DNA of 64,000 nt from Motacilla alba alba. Its lineage: Eukaryota; Chordata; Aves; Passeriformes; Motacillidae. The position numbers and the translations under genes were made by a program. The stretch covers positions 73,533,801-73,597,800 of the forward strand of contig NC_052017.1 in NCBI RefSeq assembly GCF_015832195.1. The letters are read 5' to 3'. Below are positions 11,589-21,312 of the stretch, piece after piece. The stretch's first letter is position 1. Every line of letters begins with the position of its first letter. Under the pieces are notes generated by a model. That model saw nothing but the letters and a program-made list of their open reading frames with translations. It was not told the origin of the DNA and searched no databases.

Positions 11589-14500
11589 TAAATGCATCAC
11601 ATTTGTTTTTCAGAATCAAACTATGTTTTCTTATATTTAGCATACTCTCCTGAAAAATCTTATGTTTGCATATATTATAATATAATGTGCATAAATATTA
11701 TGTACAGCCTTATTGAGAAGCAGAATTTGCTGTAACTCTAAAAATAATCATAAGAAGTCAAACAGCACCCACTTTAGCCTTGCATGATCCAAAGTTCCGC
11801 AATACTTTGTCGCCCAGCATGAAGAAATTACTTTAATAGCTTGGATTCTATTATGGTGAATTGATAAATGTGGATTTGAACTCTCCACATTGATATCTAG
11901 AACTGCCGTTCCTCTATACAGAGTTAACAATGTTCAACAGTTTATTTATTTATTTACATTGGGGTTAATTGCAATTTCAGCTAATTGGTTGCTTTCATTT
12001 GAATTTGAAATATGGTAAATTAAAAGCTCTGTACTCCAGAGTTTTCGGTCAGTAAAACAAGCTACCTCCTTCAATATGATTCCCATTTTTGGTGCATCAG
12101 GGAGAGACTCTACATACTGGGCAGCAATCCAAGCTAGGTAACAAAACAAATCTAGTTCTATCAAGGCACTTAAAGCAAAATGAACTGATATTTTGTGAAA
12201 TAATGGAGAAAAAAAAAATCCACTAGCACGTTAGGATTAATTTTTGCCTTTGGAGAAACAGATGGATCAACTACATTACAAAATAATATGAAGCATAAAC
12301 ACGATGATTTAACCTATATTATCTATTAAGTTCTTTGATTCTTAAGCTCTAAGCCTGTTTCCTCATCAGGTGCAGGCTTCTTAGGAAAAAATCAATAAAT
12401 AAAAGGAGTATGGGTTGTATGTCATAACATGTGAGAGAGAAGGTGTTCTTGTGAGGTACATTACCATTATTAAGAGTGTTCAGATTACCTTAAGTATTTA
12501 TATTAGAATATATTGTTAAGGAATTCTGAATTCTTCAGAAAATTATCTGTTGCCTTCTTAACTATTCTGTATTATTATATCTTATACTATTACTATGTAG
12601 CTATCTGGCCACTGTTTTTTTGGTTTTTTTCTTCCTTCTTTCTGTTACTAGTTGCTTTTTAGTTGTGTCTTTCAAAGAAGTATTATTAAAGATTTCTGCG
12701 AGGTAAATTTAATAGCAGCTGCATCAGATCTTCAGACTGTTCCAATTAGCAGATTTGTTTGGCATTGGATCCTGTGCAAGAATTACTCTTTCTACTACAG
12801 TAATGAAGAACATTCATTCCTCTTTAAGTTACATACATCATTTTCTTATATCTCTGTCAGGTTGTCTGAACTTATATTTCACAAACAGGAGTAAAAGGAA
12901 GGACTGAAAATTATTCTGTTAATAAGTATGGCAAGCACACACAGTAAGTGAATTTTAGTGTAGTGTTGCCTTGTGTTTGATTTTGTACCATCAAATAATG
13001 ATTAACTTGTAGGTGAGGTAAAAAGCATCTGTTACGTGACACAAAGCTATAGAAAATGTGCAAATCTGTAATGATAGAAATTTAAGCCATCCAGTTGACA
13101 ATTCTTGTAATTTTCTGTGTTTTTTTAGCAGTAGTCTTTCTTCATGGGGAGTGGGAAAGGTGTTAAAATGTTTTTCTAAAAACTGTATTTTCTCATCATC
13201 AGTCTTGAATGCAGAGATATTTGTGTGTTGTCCCTCCAATGTATGTATAGTTATATGTATATGTATTTATACAAGCACATACACATAAACATATACAAAT
13301 CTGAGAGATCCTATCAATTCCTTTGGAGATGATGTGAGTGTTCCAGGGCTGAGAAAAGTATCTCATGCTACTACTAGACACACATTTGAAATACTATATT
13401 ATTGGGATGTCTGTGATGTCCATTTGTCTTTCCCATAGTTGATTACTCATAACACTCTAAACTGTTAAGTGTACTGGACATTTTCACGGGAACTAAAAAA
13501 ATATCTCATACTTCTTGAAAATGAGCCTCAGTTGATTTCTTCCCTGCAGTTTTTCATAAGAAGAACCTGCTTATATACTCTTCTGCTGGAATACATCAGG
13601 TAAAGCTTCAGGGAAAAGGAATGGATCTAGAAGAAGTCTTTATTAGTTCCACAGTCACAAACACCTGGTCACATTTGACTTTCCTACTTTGAAAAACTTT
13701 CTGTAGGTGAACTTCTGTAACCAGTGAAAAATGGATTGTGCTCAAATCATACTTCACTTTGTTTTAAATTATGGTGCTATATTCCTCAGATCAAATTCTA
13801 AAACCCTTTGTTTTCATTGATCTTATAGGTCATGGCATAGCATGGTTGCAGAATACATAGGGTCAAGGACAGTATACCGGCATTGCACATAAAAATATTC
13901 TTTTCACCCTTGGATATAAAACGTAAGAAGGCAGTAAGTATTTTTAAGTTTAATTCAAAGACTATCTCTCTATGAACAAATAAGCTATTTTGTAACAAAG
14001 GACTGCTGTATGAACCAGCTTAGCCCTTGACAGCTTATAAAGCCCAATCCACAGAAAGCAGTAGCCAACAGCAATAGAGGCAATAGAAATCTCAAGTTAC
14101 AGAGCCTTTTGCTGTGAACTGAAGATAAGAATACCAGCATGACAAAATGTGCTAGACCAGGCACTGATGAAAGTGTCTGAAAACTTTGGAAAAATTTCCA
14201 CTACTTTTCAGGTCAGTCATTGGTTTTCTTTCTTTTGTTCTCAGATGGATATGTATCCATTCTTAACACAGCTAGGTTACGAAAGTAATCAACCATGCAG
14301 CAAAGAGCCTGTCACTTGTCAGATGTGAAGTCCTAAGAGAAACAAAACCCAGGCTGTAAATGTTGCAGGCCTTTCTTCTACAATCTTAATTCCAGGCTCC
14401 CTTAAATTCTTTTTTCCTGTTGTTACTTTCCCTCCTTACTTATCAAATCAATAAATTGGCTTGTACATTTAATAAAGTGGTTTAAGGAGTACCTACCTAT

Positions 14501-14689
14501 TTCTGCTAACCTGAACCTGATTAAATAAGCTGTCTGGTCTATAATGCAGAAGATTCTTTTCTCCTTTCAAACACCTCTTCCTGTATGCTCAGAATAGAAG
14601 GCCAAAAAGGGTTCTTTTTAACAACTTAGCTTTCTTTAAATCTTTTCTTCTCTGATACATATTTACCATACATTTTTGGGTTAGGGTTT

Positions 14690-14739
14690 TTTGTTTGTTT
14701 GTTTGTTTTTGTTCTTGTTTTTGTTTTTGTTTTTTTTAT
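14690..14739 (+). repeat. (GTTT)n / T-rich tract
   Basis: GTTT units grade into a GTTTTT-rich tract and a T run. On the other strand it reads as a CAAA/A-rich tract. Confidence 0.85.
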
Positions 14740-14791
14740 AGCTGACATGGTTTTGTGCTTTTATTATTTATAAACCAATGTATTTACTAAA

Positions 14792-14870
14792 TCTGTGTTA
14801 GATGGATCTGAAATCTATTTCTCTTACTCTAGCAAATAATTTTGTGCCATGTGGCTACATCTAACACAGA
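14792..14870. repeat. 13-bp inverted repeat with 53-nt spacer
   Basis: TCTGTGTTAGATG (14792-14804) is exactly complementary to CATCTAACACAGA (14858-14870). Pairing does not extend convincingly inward, so a microRNA-type hairpin is not supported. Confidence 0.75.
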
Positions 14871-16474
14871 AATTAAAAATATTTAGAGTTCAGAAGAATT
14901 ACCATTGACCTAGAGAGATAAATACCTTTTTAAGTACCGTGTATGACTCATTACTGTGTTGTATATTCAGCTATGACAGTATGCCATAACACAGTCATTA
15001 AGTGAAAAAGGAAGAAAATAATTTTTTACTACTTATTAAATAAAAAACATCAAGGTAAAAATACAAGATTGTTATAGGAAAAAGTTCAATATTCCATTTA
15101 TCCATTAATTTTAAAATATATTTTTTATCACTTCAGGACACTTTATTCCAGAGGAAGTAGGATATTGAGACAAGGATATTCTACAAAAATGGCTTTACAC
15201 ATGCCTACTTTTTGGAATAAAGTAAAGCAAATTGTTCTTCTTGTGTCTGATTGCTAGTAAAAGCATGAGAAAGAAGACTTTAGGAGACTGAGATTTCTGA
15301 TCTGGAAATACTCGACCTTATGAGCATGCTTGGGTTTCTTGGTGAAGAACGAGTTGCGAAGCTCCCAGACAAGAAGTGTACTTGCTCTACTACTTTGTGC
15401 ATTTTTATTTTTGAAGAAACACTAGATCTGGGTGAAAACCACAAAGCATGATGACCAAAAAGTGTTTATTCTGAGTATTAAATTGCCTGAATTCAGGCAT
15501 ACTGACAAACTGTTCCCATATGAACCTTAATACAATAAAAATCTTGTCATTTAAGAATTAATAAAGTTGCAGTTAATATTAGGATGCCTATTTGATATAA
15601 TTTTCTCAACCTGGAAAAGCAGAAATAGAAACACTGAAACACTTAAATTGTAGTTAAATAAAAAAAAAATTAAAAATTAAGGTCAAACTCAATAGAAAAA
15701 ATCTGGTCCAAATATTTGTTATTGCTTGATGCCTAGGTTCTGGCAGCCTTGGTTAGGGATATTTCAGACAGAAACTACTGGATGTCTTTAAGAACACACC
15801 TCAAGTTCTACATCACATTTTAGTTTCTACCAGTCTGGTCTTGTTCAATCACTCTAAAAGTGAACACATAGTAAATAACTTGTTATTTGTCTGTCTGTTC
15901 TTCATGACACCAACAAATCTGCAGGCTGGGAAAAAAGAAATCATCCCATGGCAGTCCTGTGATATGCATGTTCTTTGATTTAAATATAATTCTGAGCTTT
16001 AGCTTATGGATGTAAAGAAGGCTGGAAGATTGCCTAAGCAGTTTAAAGTTCATGAGGCAAGGACTTCAGTTGTAATTTTTTTTTTTTGTTTAATAACCCC
16101 AAACTTGTCAATATTTAGATAGAAGAGTATGGTTAAAGACTGTCTGCATTTAGACTTAATTTAATATTTTCTTAAAAATGGTGTTGAACAGCTGCCAAGG
16201 GATTCTCCCACTGAGAAATGTCACAAAACAACTGTGTTAATTTGTTTCTAAAACCCATTTTATCTTTTGTGTCCTACAATAAATTTATCCAGTTGTACTC
16301 TTGCTTGCAAATCATTTATCACTGCAAAAATAATTTCTCTGTGCAGCCTGGAAATTGAGACAATCACATTACCTTTTTTTTTTTTAAATTACCTATATTT
16401 TGAAATACTGATATGAACAAGCTATATTTTATCTGCATCTCCACTGTGGTCAAGGTATAGGTTGTCAGATTTTA

Positions 16475-16505
16475 GGAAATTATCTAGGGTCTCCAGATAA
16501 TTTCC
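16475..16505. repeat. 11-bp inverted repeat hairpin
   Basis: GGAAATTATCT (16475-16485) and AGATAATTTCC (16495-16505) are exact reverse complements around a nine-base loop. No family recognised. Confidence 0.8.
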
Positions 16506-16589
16506 TTTATTAACAAAACCAAGCTGGGGACTCTTTAAAAATATAACTGGACTTGTAACAATGTAATTTTTTTTTTCCAGAAAATAACA

Positions 16590-16700
16590 TATGAGAGAAG
16601 ATAAGAATTGTCATGCTGGGATGAGTCAGTCCACCCATTACAGCACTAGCATACAACCAAGAATATCTGTTCTCGTGTGTTTTACAGGAACATGGAAAAA
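16590..16700 (-). mobile_element. Possible ancient CR1 3' end, antisense
   Basis: The sequence AGAAGATAAGAATTGTCATG followed by CTGGGATGAGTCAG resembles the antisense 3' end of old amniote CR1 copies, which typically read like CATAAGAAC-GCCATACTGGG-TCAGACC. Divergence is high and the piece is short. Confidence 0.4.
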
Positions 16701-17228
16701 TACTGTGTTTAAAGAAATGTCATGAGGAAGGAAATACACTCTGAAGGGTAAGAAGACCTAATGAAAACCTTCTGTGATTTTTTCACGTATTTGATAGATT
16801 AAAAGGGGATTAATATTTCTGAAGGTTTTAAAGTTGTATTCTAGTCAGCAGCACTCCAGCTGAGAATAAAGCATGTGCTAATGAACTGCATAGGTTGTAA
16901 ACCAACAGTTGTTGGATTGGCACCCCATTAACAGAGATATGTCATAATCACTTTCACTTCAGTCTTGAAGAAATTGGTGAAAAAATTGACTTTGTTAATA
17001 TATGTCTCAATTACTTTAATGAGAGAAAGGGTCATTAGCTGTTACACACATTTTAAGGCCTATTAGGTACCTTTCCTTAGTTGTCTAATCCTCTGAAAAA
17101 CGTAACGTTCCTATATTCCTTACTAGCACACTTTGTGTTGCAGACAAAAAAAAAATCTTAATTCTTAGATTAGTGAGAAACACCAGCTGTATTCTTTAGA
17201 AAATCTAAGTATCTGCATATCCAAATGC

Positions 17229-17230
<2 letters not shown>

Positions 17231-17259
<29 letters not shown>
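17231..17259. repeat. (AT)n microsatellite
   Basis: Fourteen uninterrupted AT dinucleotides plus one base. Confidence 0.95.
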
Positions 17260-17262
<3 letters not shown>

Positions 17263-17364
17263 CCATATAGATGTACACAGTGAAATTTAATCCTATTTTT
17301 GATTCAATTGGGAGTCATAGAAATGTGGAACAGAAAGAGATCATGAGAGGCTGTGATGTATATA

Positions 17365-17730
17365 TGATCCTGGTTTTAGCTGAAATAATTTTTGTCTTAG
17401 TAGTGAGTACAGTACTGTGTTTTGGATTTACTATTAGAATAATGGTGATAACACGGTGCTGTTTTTGCTGTTGCTAAGTAGTGCTTACTAGAACTTAAAA
17501 TAACTTTTCAGTTATTTCATGTTGCGCCAGTGAGGAGTTGCATAAAAAGCTGTGAGGAAGCATGGCAAGGTCACCTGACCTGAACTGACTAAAGAGATAC
17601 TCCACACCATAGAATGCCATGCTCACTTTATAAATTGGGGTTGAATGGATCAGGAGCTGCATGGAGATAGGCTGAACATTGGTCATTGGGTAGTGGTATT
17701 GTGCATCACTTCTTTCTCTCAGGTGTTATT
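17365..17730 (-). mobile_element. ERVL-like LTR, 3' part (split by CR1)
   Basis: On the minus strand this carries the second part of an ERVL-like LTR: AAGTGATGCACAATAC, then TTTATAAAGTGAGCATG with a TATA box, GGAGTATCTCTTTAGTCAGT, GCACTACTTAGCAACAGC, GTGTTATCACC and AAATCCAAAACACAG. It ends near TAAAACCAGGATCA at 17365. The first part of the same LTR lies at 19036-19305 on the far side of a CR1 insertion, in the same orientation. Short open frames here (17271-17477 plus, 17495-17686 minus) are LTR read-through. Confidence 0.75.
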
Positions 17731-17731
17731 C

Positions 17732-19030
17732 TGTAGAATCAAAGAATAAATTGGTATGAAAAGAACCTTAAAGATCATCTAGTTCCAACACCCCAGTCAT
17801 GGGCAGGGGCAGTTTCCACTAGACCAGGTTGTTAAAGTCCACTCCAGCCTTGAATACTTTCAGGGATAATCCATCCAAAACTTCTCTGGGCAACCTGTTC
17901 TAGTATCTCACCACCCCCACAGTAAAGAATGCCTTCCTCATTCCTAACCTAAACCCACTCTTTTTCAATTTAAAGCCATCACCCCTTGTCCTATCACTAC
18001 ACACCTGCAAAAAGTCCTTCTCCAGACATTTTTTAAATTCCATTTAGCTACTGGAAAGCTCCTATAAGGTGTCCCCAGACTTCCTGTCTCTAGTCTGGTA
18101 AACCCAAACTCTTTCAAGCTCAGTTCATGGGAGAGAAGGCTGCTATTAATCCCTTCATCTCCCAGCCTGTACTTCTGCTTGGGAGAACCCCAACATAGGC
18201 ACATCACCTTGCACTTGCCCCTGCTGAACTGCACAAGATTCATATAGCCCCATCTCTTAAGCCTGACAAGGTCCCTCTGGATGGCATCCCTTCCCTCCAG
18301 CATGTTGACTGCACCACACAGCTTGGTGTTGGCAAACTTGCTGAGGGTGCACTGTCTGTGATAAATATGTTAACCAGTGCTGGTCCCATGACCAACCCCT
18401 GAGGAACACCACTCATCACTGATCTCCACTTGGACATAGAGCCACATGACCACAACATGTTGAATGCAACCATCCAGCCAAATCCTTAACCACCAAGTAG
18501 TCAACCCATCAAATCCATGTCTCAACACTTTAGAGAAAAGGATGTCATGCAGCGCAGTGTCAAATACTTTGCCCAAGTTCTGGTAGATGACATCTGTTGC
18601 TCTTCTCGCATTCATCATTGCTGTAACCTCATCACAGGTGGAAAAGAAATTTGTCAGGCAAGATTTGCTGTTAGGGAAGACATAATGGTTGTCACCAATC
18701 ATCTCCGTATTTTCTGTGTGTCCTAACATAGTTTCCAGAAGCATTTTCTCCATGATCTTGTTGGGCACCAAGGCTGGCAGATCTGTAATTCCCTGGATCT
18801 TCTCTATTTCCCTTTTTAAAACTAGGCATTATATTTCCCCCTTTTCAGTCACTGGAAACTGCCCCAGTCTGCCATGTCTGCTCAAATATGGTGGCTGGTG
18901 GCTTAGTCATTTCTTTAGCCAGCTGCCTCAGGATCTTTGGATGTATCTTATCAAGTCACATGGACCTGTATACCTTCAGGTTCCTGGGATAGTTTTGTAC
19001 CTGATCTCCCACAACAGCAGATGATTCTTC
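17732..19030 (-). mobile_element. CR1 LINE (about 1.3 kb) inside an LTR
   Basis: The plus strand opens with TAGAATCAAAGAATAAATTG, the reverse complement of a CR1 3' end, followed by the AAAGATCATCTAGTTCCAAC and ACTAGACCAGGTTG blocks typical of antisense CR1. The minus strand then runs back through the reverse-transcriptase half of ORF2 to about 19030, where CR1 similarity ends and LTR sequence resumes. The element is 5'-truncated, with no endonuclease or ORF1 part. LTR sequence on both sides shows it inserted into an existing LTR. Confidence 0.88.
17965..18771 (-). pseudogene. CR1 ORF2 reverse transcriptase, dead copy
   Basis: Three overlapping minus-strand frames together carry the reverse-transcriptase region of a CR1 LINE, the enzyme that copies element RNA at the target site. 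The 18771-18370 frame has HTENTEMIGDNHYVF, KSCLTNFFSTCDEV and the LGKVFDTALHDILFSK segment, counterpart of the catalytic-site A region. The 18473-18240 frame has SGVPQGLVMGPALVNIF. The 18303-17965 frame has LEGRDAIQRDL and KYRLG. The catalytic box expected as FADDTK reads FANTK (minus strand, about 18337-18322), losing one aspartate and changing the other. With the frameshifts, the enzyme cannot be active. Confidence 0.85.
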
Positions 19031-19035
19031 ATTCT

Positions 19036-19076
19036 CCCATTCCCTCTTTTTCATTACAATTATCAATACTTTTATA

Positions 19077-19129
<53 letters not shown>

Positions 19130-19305
19130 ATACTAGTAATATCATTAGTATTTTGTTTAAGTTATTAAACTCTTTTTATCTCAACTCATGAGGTTTACTT
19201 TTTTTTTCTTTCTCTCATTCTCCTCCCCACCAGGGGGAAGGTGGGCAGTGGAGCGAATGACAGACTGACTGGTACAGAGTTGCAGGTTGGGATTAAGCCA
19301 TGAAA
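19036..19305 (-). mobile_element. ERVL-like LTR, 5' part (split by CR1)
   Basis: The minus strand from 19305 reads TTTCATGGCTTAATCCCAAC, then a CCCCCTGGTGGGGAGGAGAA block, CTCATGAGTTGAGAT and GAGTTTAATAAC, the opening landmarks of an ERVL-like LTR. The initial TG appears mutated to TT. It runs through a trinucleotide microsatellite to an AATGAAAAAGAGGGAATGG patch, where the CR1 begins. It pairs with 17365-17730. Confidence 0.75.
19078..19129 (+). repeat. (AGT)17 microsatellite
   Basis: Seventeen uninterrupted AGT units plus one base, inside the 5' part of the split LTR, where this LTR type is normally rich in AATAAT-like repeats. A likely polymorphic marker. Confidence 0.95.
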
Positions 19306-19821
19306 ATTATCAACTTCCATAACATATTTTTCTTACTTGTTTTAAAATTTCCAGTGATGGAGATACTATAATCTTTCAAGGCATTTCATCAAAGAGTGTA
19401 ATTATATTTACCATTAGTCTTTTTCCCTCCTGATTAGGACATTAACCTGCATTATTCCCTTTCAAATCCATTATTTTCACTCTATTGACAGTGAACATGG
19501 AGAACAGATTATACCCTTTTGCTTTACAGCTGTCTTTTATGTATTTAGAGATTTAACATTTCTCTTCCAACTTCTCTAGATAGACTACATCAGTTCTCAG
19601 TTGGAATGTCTGATCAATCTCATTGTTTTCTTCAAACTCCTTACAACTCATCTGCATATTTAAAATATTTATGGTCTGAAATTTTACCACAGTCACATGA
19701 GTGGCAAACCATACAGACATGGTTTTCTCATGAATTGTGTTTCTATTGCAGGAAAAAACATAACTATAAATTTTCCAGAAGTATAAATTAAGCAGTTTGG
19801 TTCATACCTCCTGTCAGAGAC

Positions 19822-20799
19822 TGAAGTGTTATGGTTTATTGCTTAAACATTTTTATGTAGGACTTTTGCCTATTATGGCAAACTTGTTTAGCAAAATTTG
19901 CATGGAACACCACTGTATACTGGATGCGTCCTCTGGGCTGAGGCCCCCAACTGTGAGTTAAAACACCTAAGGCTATTCCAGATAAGAAAATGTGACACTA
20001 TTATTTTTAGCATATCCACTCTGCAAAGTAATTGATAAGACTGGGAGGACACTTCCACAGGAGAATCAAGCCCAGCACCTTTGGGGTCGAGGCCATAGGT
20101 CCAGACTTTTCTGCTGCCAGGCTTGCACAGACGCCCAGACCAAAGCGGGGAGGAGGTCAGCCTTGGGTGTGTGGAGCAACCTCTGGTCAGAGGCAGTGAA
20201 CACCCATCCTCCATAACATGAACTGGCTCAGCTGTGAAATTGCCCCCCCCACCCTGGGAAAGCCACATCCACAGGGCATGCACATGAAGGGGCAGCAGAG
20301 GAGGTATCACAATCCATAAAAGGCCCCTGAAGTTCCCCCACATTCATTCCTGAGGCCTTGCACCAGAACACTGCACATGATGCAACCTGACCCACAGTGT
20401 TGCAAGAGACAGCGACAAACTTGCCCTCCCTATGAGAGCACCAGGATATTCCCACCCGGCTCAAATGTATATTAATCCTTTGGATTCTACACTTTTCTGT
20501 GGGGGAAAAAGGAGACCGGGTGGAGGGGAAGTACAAGACATTGTTGGGACCCATGGAGTAGTGATATGTTTTCTCTTAATATCTCTCTGTCAATCTTCTT
20601 GTCCATCTGCCTCCCACATCCCTTTTCTATTTCTTTCTTTCTCTTTCTTTTTCCTTACCTTTTTTACTGTTGAATAAAACATATACTTTAAAATAAAATA
20701 TATCAATTTCTTGGTATCAACATTTAACCTCGTTTGGTTTTAATTATGTTTTAGGGAATATTTTGAATATTTTGAACCTTTGAATATTTGTAATCCACA
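19822..20799 (+). mobile_element. Probable solo LTR of another ERV family
   Basis: This GC-richer block stands out from its AT-rich flanks. It has LTR signals in order: TGAAGTGTTATGG at 19822, a CCATAAAAGGCC TATA-like box (20315-20322), a C/T-rich stretch, AATAAA signals at 20673-20678 and 20692-20697, and a GTAATCCACA end at 20799. It is bracketed by GAGAC (19817-19821) and GAGAG (20800-20804), a possible 5-bp target duplication with one mismatch. It does not resemble the other LTRs here. Minus-strand open frames of 151 and 108 codons inside it have no recognised domains. Ends and family are inferred. Confidence 0.5.
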
Positions 20800-21247
20800 G
20801 AGAGCTCACTTGCTCTTCTGTGATTAGAGCGGATCATAACTCCTCCTTAGCTCTTGATTTCCTTTCTTTTTTCCCCCTCATTTCCCAGTTCTGGAATTTT
20901 CTACATTTACAATGAGCTCCTCTTCTTCTTGTTACAAAAAGACAACACAAAGTGAGTTGAAGCTTCTGGATGAAAGATGGATTCTTGTAATATGTCACTG
21001 AATGAGCAAGTAAAAGTACAACGTTAAGCGGCAGAAGGATGGATGAGTAGAAAGAATATCAAGGATGTGAATTTGTTTTCCTTTGTTGCCAGGATCATTA
21101 TGGAGCCTGGAGCTGACTCCCTCCCTCTGGAGCACTAATTTCATGCTCATCCCTTAGTTGGTGATGCCTTGCCCTTACTCAAGACAGAGTAGATTAGATA
21201 TATTCTTTACTATAACATGTAAACCTGATCAAGCAGAAATTTCCCTG

Positions 21248-21312
21248 TCCATGGCTGGGGGGTTGGAGCTAGGTCCCTTCCGACTTCAACTATTCTATGA
21301 TTCTTTGATTCC
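21248..21312 (+). mobile_element. CR1 3' end fragment
   Basis: GGGGTTGGAGCTAGGTCCC followed by CTATTCTATGATTCTTTGATT is the last about 65 bases of a plus-strand CR1. Confidence 0.85.

Larger units (their letters stand above)
11594..16589. other. Unique AT-rich stretch with minor repeats
   Basis: Contains short simple repeats, including a GTTT-rich tract and a TG/TA-rich low-complexity patch near 13240-13300, and a 13-bp inverted repeat at 14792-14870. No gene, RNA gene or large mobile element was recognised. Confidence 0.5.

Noticed and set aside
11946..12164. 72-codon minus-strand frame with a protein-like WIAAQYVESLPDAPK stretch
   Set aside because: Isolated, no known family and no splice support; not enough to call a gene or pseudogene.
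14678..14686. GGGTTAGGG telomere-like sequence
   Set aside because: Only a single TTAGGG unit in a T/G-rich low-complexity tract; not an interstitial telomere array.
19888..20554. 151- and 108-codon minus-strand frames
   Set aside because: Both lie inside the GC-rich probable LTR on the opposite strand; high GC makes stops rare.
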